DNA of 64,000 bases from Nipponacmea schrenckii. Taxonomy: Eukaryota > Mollusca > Gastropoda > Lottiidae. Location of the stretch: positions 25,575,398-25,639,397 of the forward strand of contig JAUJPP010000003.1 of NCBI GenBank assembly GCA_030562195.1, read 5' to 3'. The notes under the pieces were generated by a model, which did not search any database, had not been told where the DNA came from, and was given only the letters and a program-made list of their open reading frames with translations. This document shows, piece after piece, positions 36,501-45,365 of this stretch. Each line of letters starts with the position of its first letter. Within the stretch, counting starts at the first letter, position 1. Made by a program: the position numbers and the translations under genes.

Positions 36501-39134
36501 ATTGATTTTTGTTTGATTATGAAAGAAATTCCTTCAATTCTGGAACTTTGGATTTCAAAATTTGTTCTGTCTTTCAACCATTTCTTGTGGACACTGTACA
36601 AACTGTATTTAATACATTTGATGAAACTTGGTATGAGTATTGAAATAGATAAGATGGTGGTCAAGTTCTAATTTGACAATTTTCCATGAACAGTTTTTTA
36701 GTTTTTGCCCTTAACTTCAATATTAATTCAGTGAGTGTATTTGAGTTATTGCTCTATTTATTTTTCAAATTCAATGCTGCCAGTGGGCGTATGTTACCTT
36801 GCCTGGCAAGCTATCTTTTTTAGTTTTAATTGACAAAACACCACAATGGACACCATACTTTGTCTATTTCCACCTGAATGAAATTTCAGATTCAGTAAAC
36901 CTGTTTCCTATTGAAGTGATGGATAGAATCTCATAGTTCTCTTTTACACAATTGGCATTCTGGCATTAAATACTCCCTTGTGACTAGTTGTTGCCTTAAT
37001 GACCTATCTGCATTGAAATATCAAATGTCTGGTTATAAAAACTGATATAGACAATATTATAAGTGTAGTCTCAGTGGTAACTACATGTATATGTTAATGA
37101 GATAGTTACTGTATTATTTTATTAACACAGGTAATAGATAGAAGAGTAAAACAAGAGTTACCGTTCATGGCGACTGAAAATATTATTATGGCTATGGTTA
37201 AAGCAGGAGCAAATAGACAAGTAGGTAACATTTAAACTCTTCCTACTCTACAAGACCTAATACTGCTCTACAACTTAGTTGGAGCCATGGCTGCTCACTG
37301 TGAGACGTTTGCTAACCTGAGGGTCCAGGGTTCAATGCCGGCAAAGGTCTATAGTCAGGATTTTTCAACCTGTTTCCTCTTGTTAGTGATGCAGATCTGA
37401 GAGGCCGATATGGAAAAGCATCAAGTTGTTGTGATGGGACAATTATCAGAGACCCTATGTGCTACAGGCTGTAATCCCTCAACAGTTGGAAATCTCACAA
37501 AGAGTAGGTTTATGCCGCTGTCCTGGAAAATTTTTTGTCATTGCACACTGCATGGCGTTACACATCTTCACAAGCCCATAAGGTGCAGAAGAGTAGGATG
37601 TAAAACTCTATTCATTTAATTTTATTTCTGTAACTTGGTGCGTCAAAAAGAGTTTAATGTCCTACTATTCTGCTCTGGATTGCATGTATAAAGTCGTACT
37701 GTATAAGTGTAATATATGAAAGTATTCTCTATATTTTATATGATATTTACAGCTCATATGATCCTGTATTGTCTTATTCAATTGGTATTAGTTATGTCTC
37801 AAATATCACTCTAGTTAACTTGCCATAAGCCATTATGGTGATAACTAGGACAAATGTACTTATACTTGTATATACTTCTTTGTGCTATTTAACTGTGGAT
37901 ATCAAATAACAAACATTTTAAACTGTCCTCATAAACAACCACCCTTCTCTACTAGGGGTGTATGTTACAAATTGACAAACCCTTTCATAGTGTGTTTTAT
38001 TGAATTGAAAGCTTGACACCAGATTTTCATTTCGAAAAGGATTACAGACAGGTGATTGGTATCAGCTTTAATAAAGGCTACTGTATTGTTTTATAATTGT
38101 AGGTATGTCATGAAGAAATAAGAGTTTTGTCTCAAGAAGCTGGTCAAGTAGTAAAACAGCAAGGTTTAGATAATGATTTAGTAGAACGTATTAAAAAATC
38201 TGATTATTTTAAACCAATACATGAGGAATTGGATAGTTTGTTAGATCCCTCCACATTTATAGGCTTGGCACCTCTTCAGGTAAGTTGTATAGATAGGTAG
38301 AATTCCTCAAGTTGGTTCTTTGCATTGACTTAGTTGAGTGGAGCATCGGAGTAAACTTGATAATACAAAGTTACTAGAGCACAGGCACAGTTTCAATGAT
38401 GGTTCTTGAAACTCCAGTTACTTAAGACCCCCAGGGTCAAGTTTTGAAATGACTGGCACAGGCATCAGAAATTTTTTTGCAGAGAATTACAAACCCACAG
38501 CACATAATCTCCCAGCCGACGACAATCCAACTTGCTTCAGGTACTTTCCATTGTGATAGGGGGTTGAATGTTTGCTTACAATGGGTCAAGTTTTGAAAGG
38601 ACTGGGGCAGGCATCAGAAATTCTTGCCTTGAGGAGGATTACAAACTCATTGCACATAATCTCCCAGCATACGACAATCCAACTTGCTACTGACTGACTA
38701 TATTCCACTGTCCTTGGATACAAAGATCCAATTCACTACTGACAGAGCTATTCCACTGTCCAAGCAGACGACAATCCAATTCACTACTGACAGAGCTATT
38801 CCACTGTCCAAGCAGACGATAATCCAAGTCGCTACTAACTGAGCCATCTCACTGTCCTAGCAGACAAAGATCCCAGCACAGCCTGCTAAGCTATTCCACT
38901 GTCATAGCAGACAACATAACAACTCGCTACTCGATGAGCTTTTCCACAGACAGTTTCCCAAGTATGGGAATGAGAGAAGTATGATGTCTTTTTTTTTTTT
39001 TTAGCCTTATCAAGTATTGTGTATGAAGCCATTGTATTTTATTACAGGTGAGCCAGTTTATTAGAGAAGAAGTAGAACCAGCTATTAAATCATATTCTAA
39101 AAGTATGGAGGGAAAATCCGTATTAAGTTTATAG
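12600..39134 (+). CDS. ADSL: Adenylosuccinate lyase (complete, 13 exons)
   Basis: A homotetrameric cytosolic enzyme of the fumarase/aspartase superfamily that releases fumarate from SAICAR and from adenylosuccinate in purine synthesis and the purine nucleotide cycle. Exons: 12600-12776, 13274-13477, 13963-14007, 16828-16907, 17339-17510, 18063-18109, 18440-18530, 31190-31259, 33672-33819, 34325-34415, 37131-37220, 38103-38279, 39048-39134. Phases close throughout, giving 492 residues against about 484 in mammals. Visible are [10 protein letters not shown] (residues 92-101), TSAYVGDNT (119-127), the YTHLQPAQ segment with the catalytic histidine at 167, [15 protein letters not shown], and the flexible signature loop [10 protein letters not shown] (297-306). 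The ATG at 12600 is the first in frame and gives the expected N-terminus. Introns 3 and 10 carry near-identical 2.27-kb repeats, and intron 7 hosts an antisense gene. No coding defect is seen. Confidence 0.98.
13700..13925 (+). mobile_element. Dispersed SINE-like repeat, family B
   Basis: It matches the 10920-11135 copy through ATGCCAAGAGGTTTGCAAAG, CCTTAACTGTGAACCTAAGT and AAAATATAGTTGTTTCTTTC. It lies in ADSL intron 2, just before the acceptor of exon 3 at 13963. Confidence 0.65.
14024..16293 (+). mobile_element. 2.27-kb composite repeat element, copy 1 (ADSL intron 3)
   Basis: It begins with a near-perfect hairpin (TATACGCCCACAT, 4-base loop, ATGTGGACGTATA), followed by an 8-bp GTCCGTCG microsatellite. 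About ten 165-180-bp units then start TTGTGGACACTGTAGAGACT, alternating between two subtypes. It ends GTGGGCGTATG followed by the palindrome CTTGCCTGGCAAG. A second head-like segment (about 15555-15600) and a degenerate third (about 15820-15890) lie inside. It has no transposase; the open frames are repeat shadows. It starts 16 bases after the donor of ADSL exon 3. Copy 2 is at 34533-36818. Confidence 0.88.
17640..17815 (+). mobile_element. SINE family A, truncated copy
   Basis: The 3' part carries CCTGGCAAAATATCCCTCAT, TTGCACACTGCATGGCATTG and TTGGATGTAAAACTCCATTA, matching the family tail. It lies in ADSL intron 5. Confidence 0.6.
19301..19440. mobile_element. Foldback MITE, 'GGAACACAATTTTATGG' family copy 2
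   Basis: A 140-base element with inverted ends GGAACACAATTTTATGGTAT and ATACCATATAATTGTGTTC. A second nested inverted repeat is ACACACAACGTTTTAGCAG against TTGTTAAAATGTTGTGTGT. Confidence 0.82.
19758..20477. repeat. 45-bp minisatellite, about 16 copies
   Basis: The unit is GCTTATCTGAGGATAAAG, then TTTAATTGTAAATATTAAAC and AAATCAT. The first half is an imperfect dyad containing TTATCT (an AGATAA motif on the other strand). Copies vary mainly at an AAATC/AATTC junction. The minus-strand open frames across it are artefacts. It lies in ADSL intron 7. Confidence 0.95.
21297..21505. repeat. 54-bp minisatellite, 4 copies
   Basis: The unit contains GTGTTATAAGAGATACTCTC, CTATAGAAGCACTGTCCTAG and GTCACCAGTATTAG. 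A single diverged unit with the same core (TAGAAGCACTGGCCTAGGTC) occurs near 6940-6995 in PAPSS. Confidence 0.9.
21975..22140. mobile_element. MITE, 'TCTGATTGGATAA' family copy 3 (diverged)
   Basis: It begins GGGGCCTTATTATCGAAAAC and ends TTTTCTAGAATAAAGGCCC, an imperfect inverted pair, around a TATTCTGATAAGATAAC core. Confidence 0.6.
22311..23005. repeat. 22-23-bp minisatellite, about 31 copies
   Basis: The unit is CCCTCTAGAACAGTATAGTAAA, with a 23-base variant ending in TTGTATAA. The variants cluster: the long form lies at the left edge and at about 22715-22910, the short form elsewhere. Each unit contains TCTAGA. It is non-coding and lies in ADSL intron 7. Confidence 0.95.
23783..24247. 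mobile_element. Older short-TIR element nested in the relic
   Basis: The left edge TACTGGTGCTAGCACGATA and the right edge ATCAATACCCAGCACTAGTA form imperfect inverted repeats (TACTRGTGCT). It is interrupted by the MITE at 23808-24158. Confidence 0.5.
23808..24158. mobile_element. MITE with GGGGCGCAGATC terminal inverted repeats
   Basis: Ends CAGGGGCGCAGATC and GATCTGCGCCCCT are inverted repeats, flanked on both sides by TA dinucleotide runs that could be the target duplication. The 351-base interior is GC-richer than its surroundings and non-coding. Confidence 0.75.
25213..30045 (-). CDS. Unrecognised zinc-ribbon-like protein, nested antisense in ADSL intron 7
   Basis: Three minus-strand exons join in phase: 30045-29931 (ATG, residues 1-38), 27002-26766 and 25478-25213 (stop TGA). 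They encode 205 residues. Junctions are canonical (GATG|GTAAGT, TTTTCAG|ATCC, AAAG|GTAAGG, TTTATAG|CTCC). Exon 1 is basic and Lys/Ser-rich. Exon 2 has Cys-Pro-Lys-Cys at 70-73 and a second pair, Cys101 and Cys106 followed by HWF, a C2C2 arrangement typical of a zinc ribbon. Exon 3 has a Trp/Pro segment ([20 protein letters not shown]) and a basic C-terminus. I do not recognise the family and assign no function. No signal peptide or membrane segment is seen. It lies wholly inside intron 7 of ADSL on the opposite strand. Upstream non-coding exons are possible. Confidence 0.8.
25860..26700. repeat. Diverged about 145-bp tandem repeat, about 6 copies
   Basis: Units share GTGAGGGTTAAAATTTGCG, CATTAAACATGCAAATATAC, TATATCAATTGTC and a CTTAATATTTTGTTACTGT block followed by TATAATATACATCCCTGTTT. 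It lies in the intron between the second and third exons of the nested antisense gene, ending about 65 bases before the second exon's donor. Confidence 0.75.
27135..27360 (-). mobile_element. SINE family A copy
   Basis: Reverse-oriented copy: GGGATCTTTAACTTGCACAG, GGTTTATTGTTCCATCC and CCCGCATCACTGACAAGGTG are complements of the family consensus. Confidence 0.7.
27925..28160 (+). mobile_element. SINE family A copy, head missing
   Basis: It holds GGCATGGAAAAAGTGTC, GACAATAAACTGAGTCCCCA, TTGCACATTACATGGCATTG and CTGTCTTCATTAGCCTATAA in the family order. The tRNA-like head is absent. Confidence 0.7.
28833..28911. repeat. 28-bp inverted repeat (foldback)
   Basis: The left arm TACTGTGAACTCTGAGTAAT continues to CCGACATA; the right arm starts TATGTCGGATTACTCAGAGT. 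The loop is about 23 bases, with about two mismatches. A related half, CAGTGTACTCAGAGTTATC, occurs near 16467. Confidence 0.85.
29575..29835. mobile_element. Foldback element, 'CAGACATCTGTGGTTCCTG' family
   Basis: Left CAATCAGATGTCTGCGG and right GCAGGAACCACAGACACTGA are imperfect inverted copies. A right-arm duplicate follows at about 29760-29825. Related sequence occurs at 30680-30740 and 62520-62770. Confidence 0.55.
31313..33275 (+). repeat. About 163-bp tandem array, about 11 units (ADSL intron 8)
   Basis: Units start near GGCTTGTGAACGCGATAGAG and continue ACTACAGTTTTCATCGGATT, then GATGAGATCTCGGACAAGTT and GAAATTGGCGATTTTTCG. Central units (about 31800-32460) are most alike and edge units are diverged. 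The array ends GTGGGCGTATCTTGCTAGGC, resembling the end of the 2.27-kb elements. It is non-coding and begins about 50 bases after the donor of ADSL exon 8. Confidence 0.9.
33430..33640. repeat. Dispersed repeat, 'ATAGAATCTC' family, plus exon-like segment
   Basis: GAGATTCTATTCTTTAGTCA, GATGAATATATACTCTTATT and GACCAAGT recur, in either orientation, at about 42855-43060 and 51690-51835, and in part at 47440-47475. The copy here runs into 33594-33633, which resembles the start of ADSL exon 9. Confidence 0.6.
33885..33962 (-). mobile_element. SINE family A fragment
   Basis: GAGTTTTACATCCTACTTTT, TAATAAAGACAGGCAATAC and TTGCAATGAGGATAG are complements of the family 3' region. Confidence 0.55.
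34055..34283 (+). mobile_element. SINE family A copy with tRNA-like head
   Basis: The head GGAGCCGCGGTGGCTTAGAG continues to GTTAGACACTTGCTCAC, and a B-box-like GGTTCAATCCC follows. The middle is shortened, joining directly to the CCCTCGACAGTTGGAA block, then TTGCATTCTGCATGGTATTG. It ends about 40 bases before the acceptor of ADSL exon 10. Confidence 0.78.
34533..36818 (+). mobile_element. 2.27-kb composite repeat element, copy 2 (ADSL intron 10)
   Basis: By eye it is about 99% identical to 14024-16293 in the same orientation. The 16-base length difference is explained by two extra GTCCGTCG units near 34580-34620. The same hairpin head, alternating unit types and palindromic end are present. 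The predicted reading frames are the same repeat shadows as in copy 1. Confidence 0.9.
37282..37622 (+). mobile_element. SINE family A copy
   Basis: GGAGCCATGGCTGCTCACTG head, GGTTCAATGCCGGCAAAGG B-box region, ATGTGCTACAGGCTGTAATC internal block, TTGCACACTGCATGGCGTTA and AGGATGTAAAACTCTATTCA tail. It lies in ADSL intron 11. Confidence 0.8.
38440..38940. repeat. Degenerate about 60-bp tandem repeats (ADSL intron 12)
   Basis: Repeated blocks of CAGACGACAATCCAATTCAC and TACTGACAGAGCTATTCCAC occur with increasing divergence. The left part also repeats GTCAAGTTTTGAAA and CACATAATCTCCCAGC. Confidence 0.75.
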
Positions 39135-40740
39135 ATCTTAGATATCCTAGAATTATTAAAACAGAACTAAAAAAAAATTTATTACCAAGAATTTCATGCT
39201 TTATGATATTCAGACTTATTTTTCTAGAGCTAAAGATGGCAGAGAGAGCAAAAGGAACCTAAAAACATTTTGTTACGCAGGGTTGCACTCTTATAACAAC
39301 TAACTTCTTCACCCTGCGTCCTTACTGAAGTTCTATTACTAGATATATTGTATATTTATGACACTAGATTGGTTTCGAACTGTATGATCTTCAGACAACT
39401 GACCTATTTCAGCCTGAATTCCTTACTGAAGTTCTATTACTAGATATATTGTATATTTATGACACTGGAATGATAAATAGAGGTAGAGGCAAGGTTTTCG
39501 CACTGTGTGATCTTAAGACAACTGTCCAATCAGAATGGAGTTTTTACGTCCTATTCTTCCACTTACAGGCTAATGAAGCAGGAAACGTTTGTTCCAAGAC
39601 ATTAGCTTAGGGGCATTATTGATTTTTTGGGTTAGGCTTCAGCTAGGCTATACTTGGACCAGGGTATTTTGTAGCTTTATTTTTCAGTATAAGTTGCCAA
39701 TCGGCTTTAAGATTTGGTGCTATTTTCATATTAATTAGTCCTATAGTATTCAGTAATATAATATTTTGATATTCTCCAATCAAAATTGGTCCTAGAATCT
39801 TTAAAGGAAATCTCAGCCAATCATATCCAATCACTCTTAGCTCTTATTTCAGCACCTACAAAATAAAGTGTAGTGGGCATTGTTAAATAAGGATCCAAAA
39901 GACCCTGTCAAACCTGTATTCGCAACTTAGAGAGAATGTAGTGTATTGTATACAGCTATAGAATTGCATTTATTATGATTACCTATTCAAATGGCTTTTA
40001 AATGATTAAGGAATAACTATTAGAAGAATCTATCACAGAACTTGGCAGTATATTGTAGTATTGTATACAGTCATGTAATTGAATTTATTGCTATCACCTT
40101 TTCTCAGAAGTATATTTATATTTTACCTTTAGTCTATATTTTGTGTGAATAAATTTGAAATATGTCGCATGATCTTTTCTTCTGAAGAGTCGTTTTTCCA
40201 AGATTTTCCATTTTGAAGATCAGCTCATTTGATGTCCCATTTATGCAGTTCTAGTACTTCTGAAGACAATTTCAATATATTCAAGGCCAAAAATAATCCA
40301 ACGAATCTGTCTCTTTTTGGAGAAATTTCAGTTGGAAATGGCACTTAAATGGTGGAAATGGTAGTTCAGTGACTGAACTTCAATCAGTCAAAATACTGAA
40401 CAGAAACAATGTCAACTTTTCTTTCTTACTAATTAAGACTTAAAGACAAAAGATTAAAACCCATGACCAAGGGTTGAAAAGTGTTAACTCTATTGTCAGT
40501 CTTTTGTTTTAAAACACAGCCTGGAGTCTAAGTGATATATCACCAGGTTGGATGAGTAGAATTCAGGGGTTGTAGTCAGGTTGACAACAACAGTGTAGAG
40601 TTCATTCAGGCAGCAGATGTCCCAGGGTTCACTTCTTGTTGCTATGCAAGCTGAAGAAAACTTGATATGTGAAGTTTGAGTTGACAAAATAGGCAAGTAT
40701 TGAGTTAGTTTTGAAATGCAGGTTTACGTTGTAATATAGT

Positions 40741-41075
40741 ATGGAAGTTTTACATCCTACTCTTCTGCACCTTATGGGCTAAAGACATTGCAGAGTGCAA
40801 TGAGGGAAATTTAGTCAGGACAGCATTAGCCTACTCTTTTGTGATTCCCAACTGTCGAGGATCTTTAACATGCACAGCCTGTAGCACACAGGTCTTGGTT
40901 TATTGTCCCATCTGAACAACTAGACGCTTTTTCAATGACAGTCCCACAGACATGCATACCTAACAAGTGGAGACTTGACTGTAAAATCCGAAAGTTCACC
41001 GCCCCCTTTGCTGGCATTGACCCTGGACCCTCAGGTAAGCAAGCATAGAATTTAACTCACTGAGTGACAGCTCCC
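40741..41075 (-). mobile_element. SINE family A copy
   Basis: Complement of the full consensus: AGTTTTACATCCTACTCTTC, GGATCTTTAACATGCACAGC, TAGCACACAGGTCTTGGTTT and, at the head end, ACTCACTGAGTGACAGCTCC. Confidence 0.8.
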
Positions 41076-42054
41076 CAAAATTACATTGAAATAGCATCAA
41101 ATTCTGTCAGACGGGGCAATATACCACCTCCTTAAATTTGGACTTAATATTAAAAATAACAGAAATAATGAGAAATGATTTTAATTCATGATAAAGCTCT
41201 CTTGGCCAAATGAAATTTAAATTTTAAAATGCAGAAATTAAAATGAAATAATGAAAATAACAAGACTAAAGATACTAAATAAAACACAACAGATCTCAAC
41301 AAAAATAATCAACAATACCTCCATCTTAGAGGTTTTATATTTAAATCAATATATTCTACAAAATAACTTGAAAATTATTTATCTTAATCATTATAAATGA
41401 ATGGTTTAAAGAATATTATTATACAAACACAACCCTAGCGTCTAGGTTTATCATTCTAACTATTTTGAATAGTGGTTCAAGGGTGTCAAGATAATTTGTA
41501 CATGTGGGAACATTTCAAAATCAATTTTTTTTTAACTGTATAAAGTGCGCAAGCCGCACCCCCTCTTTGTTGGGCCCGTTTTAGGGTAAAAACCTGAGCA
41601 CTATATACGGAATTATATGGTATTTGTCTATTTAGTTTTGTTAAAAAACAATTGCTCTTGTGTGATTTTGAATTTTATCCTCATGTCCTTAAATATCTTA
41701 AAGGATAATTCTAGGATTTTGATTTCATTTTAGTTTATCAGAGCCTTACCTATATGAAAGCCTGTAAGCACGTGCTATTCACGTGTAAGAAACAAACATA
41801 GCTTATAATCATATTGGATCACCTCAACTTAATAAGTCAGATTTTTGCAAAGGCTATAATATTTCACATAATAACCATTTCTTTACCTTTAAATGTGATT
41901 TGAAAGCTTGGTTTAAACAATTTCCTAAATCCTAAAGCAATGTTTTGATATATATACCTAAGTTATATCAAAATGTTCTGTAGTAACATGGTATACGTGT
42001 CAAGTTTATATCAAACATTTAGCGGGTAGTAATCATAAGTTGAATACCTCAACG

Positions 42055-42287
42055 GTATAATAGCCAGTCAAGTTTATATTGAAACCTTACTTTAGGGACA
42101 TGGGTATAATGATTATAGCCAGTCAAGTTTATATTGAAACCTTACTTTAGGGACATGGGTATAACGATAATAGCCAGTCAAGTTTATATTGAAACCTTAC
42201 TTTAGGGACATGGGTATGACGATAATAGCCAGTCAAGTTTATATTGAAACATTACTTTAGAGACATGGGTATAACGATAATAGCCCA
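42055..42287. repeat. 55-bp minisatellite, 4 copies
   Basis: The unit is ATAGCCAGTCAAGTTTATAT, then TGAAACCTTACTTTAGGGAC and ATGGGTATAACGATA, with few substitutions among copies. Confidence 0.93.
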
Positions 42288-43084
42288 TTAGAAAATTTGA
42301 CTTGATTTAAGTCAAGGAAGAAATCCAAAATGGTTATGAACTACGTTGCTGTCTGTTATCTCCATGTAAGAACCATATTATGTTTTGTATGGGTAAGGCC
42401 CTGAAGCTGAAAGGGAAAATGCATCAGAAACATTTAAAATGTTGAAGAAATATTCTCTACAATAAACTTAAATCTAAAATTAAAACTGAATTCTGAATTC
42501 AACGAAACCTAAGTTTCGAATAAAACATTTGACTAGTAAAAAAAAAATGAAGGTACAAGTACAAATTAATATTTGTAAATTATGATGTGAACAATTGCAC
42601 AGTAAATAAAATCAATTTAATCAAACCACGTTCTACGGATTATGCAAAAAAAAAAAACAATTATTAAAGCTTTTGTTAGAATCCTAATTGGATTTGCAAA
42701 TGATGCGTATGACCTAAGTAGAAAAGGATTCGTTCGTTAGTTAGAGTAATTAAAATAAACTGAGATTCTAATATAGTATATGTACAACTCTGTAGTAAAT
42801 AGTACCTGGACAGTATATTATAGATAACAATCAAATACTATCTCTTAAAATGGACATGAAATTTAAATGTCAAACTTGGTCAATAAAAGTATATATTCAT
42901 CAGTTGGAATTACCAGATATTATGACTAAAGAATAGAATCTCTATATAACACTATATCCATTAAAGTAAGTAATTTTGAAACATGCTTAGCTGTGTTTTT
43001 CAATAATAACTTAGTTTAATGGATATATTGAATTATAGAGGGATTCTGTTGTAAAGTTTCGACACCTGGTGCTTTAATCTGGAA

Positions 43085-43275
43085 TAGGCAACTGAAAATG
43101 ATTTTAGTGTTCCATTCATCCATTCTTTCTCTAAAACTTAACTTAAACAAACCACAGATTTTGAATCTGATTGGATAATTAAGCTCATATTGTATTAATT
43201 AATTTAATTAAAGTGGTTGACTAATCAAATGACTGGAACACCAAAATTATCCTAAGATAAGATTTGGAGAATAAG
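43085..43275. mobile_element. MITE, 'TCTGATTGGATAA' family copy 4
   Basis: TTTCTCTAAAACTTAACTTA near the left end and AAGATTTGGAGAATAAGGCC near the right end are inverted. The core AATCTGATTGGATAATTAAG is followed by an opposed CTAATCAAATGACTGG. Confidence 0.65.
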
Positions 43276-44212
43276 GCCCCAGGTCCTACTGGTCCTAGTC
43301 CACCAAGTCCAAAAACAAAGACTCATGTTAACAAAGTTTGAAAATATTTCAGTCATTGCAAGAGGTAGTTAAGCTATAAGAAATAATTTCTTGACACTAT
43401 CACTATAATACTGTTGCCTTTAGTCAAGCCTTGAAGATGGGCCTTTCAAATCAGTGCTTGATTGAACATTAACATTCAAATAGTGCATGCAAATGTCTAT
43501 CAACAAATTTATTTTGCAACAAGTGGTGGTATTAAACTCATTATTACTATAGTTGAAGTTAACAATATACCAGTCCACCTTATTCTCAGGTTGTGTAAAT
43601 AGTAATCAACACTATATGAATCACTATTTATTTTACCTACAAATACAGTGGACTGATCATGTTTATGTTTTGAATCAGACCTGCATGTGCATTAATATCT
43701 TTTTTCTACTATAACTAATTAGGAACAACGAGCAAAGATATTCCTGCTTATCTATGTCCAATTCAAAATATAAAAACGAGTGGTCCATTATAATTATAGG
43801 TAAAATAGAAAGTAAATAAAGTGATAAAGTCTCAATTAATGGTTTTTATTGATACTAAATTACCTATATATAAAATGGACTACTCATATTTACTTTGAAA
43901 TCAATTATAGATTTAAAGGCAATAAGCTGAGATTACATTTACTCAAACTGATAGAAAAACTAAAGCATTTCAATAAAACTATGGAACGTGGAGTTTGCTT
44001 TTGTAGACGGCTTCACATAGCAGGTGGTTTGTTGCCATGGAGATTGTGTGCACATGTAATCTCAGTTACACTCACATACCATTTTGTTATAATAACAAAT
44101 ACATGTAATAGTGAAAGTGTCACAAGTTATTCATTAAAACAACGTTATCCATAAAATCGTGTCTTCTACTTAATATATACAGTCTTTAATTTTGATTTAA
44201 AATATTTACATA

Positions 44213-45365
44213 TTATATGGTCTCTACAGCAGGGCCATCTTGTTCGTCATCTTGTGATTCTTGCTGCAGCTTCTCCGCCTCTATGTTACTATTATTAGTA
44301 TTTTCAGCTATCGATAACTTCTGTAATTCCACGGAAACTAAAGGTTCGCTGGTCGGGAGACTGCTGGTATCAGAGGGTTGGTTATTACTGGTGTGATCAA
44401 TATCTTGAGATTCGAAAGTCAAATCATCTATATTGACCGGTGTCGACTCTGTATCTTCAGATTGATCAGGTATTGAACACATAGCTGCTTCCAAATCAAA
44501 GGTACCGATTTCAAACGGTTCATCTGAGGGACGTTCTGTGGAATAATCAGTACTGTTGCTAAAATTACTACCAGTGGCTTGATTACAATCAGGTTTTGTT
44601 GCTGGTATGTCAGTGTAGCTGCTATTTGGAGCAGATTGATTGAAGCTAGCAGATGTTGACATATCCGTGAAGCTGCTATTAGGGGCTGGCTGATTAAATC
44701 TATCAGATGCTGGCATATCAGTGTAGCTGCTATTTGGACCCGATTGATTGAAGCCAGCAGATGGTGGCATGTCAGTGAAACTGGTATTAGAGGCTGACTG
44801 ATTAAAGGTAGAACCTGAAGATGTATCCGTATAGCTGCTGTTAGGGGGTGGTGGATTGTAACTGCTGTTAGGGGGTGGAGGATTGTAACTGCTGTTAGGG
44901 GGTGGTGGATTGTAACTGCTGTTAGGGGGTGGAGGATTGTAACTGCTGTTAGGGGGTGGAGGATTGTAACTGCTGTTAGGGGGTGGAGGATTGTAACTGC
45001 TGTTAGGGGGTGGAGGATTGTAACTGCTGTTAGGAGGTGGTGGGTTGTAGCTGCTTATAACTGGTGCCATGTTAGTGTAACCGGCATTAGAAAAGTGAGA
45101 TATTGGTCCAGCTGGAATGATGTTGAAATCGGCACCAATTCCTGAACTTGATGGACTAAAATTGGTATTCATTGGCATAAGCTGTTGGTTGTAATCCAGT
45201 ACTGGCATTGGGGCTACGCTGGTGTTCATCTGTTGACAATATTCTGGACTTGGGAGAATCGAAGGAAAACTGTAGATTGGTGATTGTGAAGGAACGGGGT
45301 AAACTGGTGGTGTTGAACCAAACGAGGCGTAATTAAATCCACCATTATTCCCCATACCGGCCATA
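44213..45365 (-). other. STK31: Last exon of STK31-like gene: Pro/Ser/Asn-rich tail with SSYNPPPPN repeats
   Basis: The acceptor TATATTTTTAG precedes T-ATG; that T completes a Ser codon begun by AG at the end of exon 47307-47153, so the 383-residue frame continues from the kinase-like domain. It contains eight near-exact tandem copies of the nonapeptide SSYNPPPPN (27-bp units, about 44840-45055). About five looser repeats of the type NSSYTDMPASDRFNQ follow, then an acidic C-terminus. The exon starts with ATG and could be mistaken for a single-exon gene. The mammalian family members I know end with the kinase domain, so this tail looks lineage-specific. Confidence 0.8.

Larger units (their letters stand above)
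39135..44212. other. Intergenic region between ADSL and the STK31-like gene (convergent 3' ends)
   Basis: AATAAA at 40148-40153 could serve ADSL, and TTTATT at 43845-43850 is an AATAAA for the minus-strand gene. Also present are a 98-base local duplication (about 39323 and 39421), a reverse SINE A (40741-41075), a 55-bp minisatellite (42055-42287), the ATAGAATCTC-family repeat (42855-43060) and a MITE (43085-43275). No convincing exon is seen. Confidence 0.7.

Noticed and set aside
44213..45364. Independent single-exon gene starting at the ATG at 45364
   Set aside because: A good acceptor precedes the ATG and the phase joins exactly to the kinase-like exon ending at 47153, so it is treated as the last exon.
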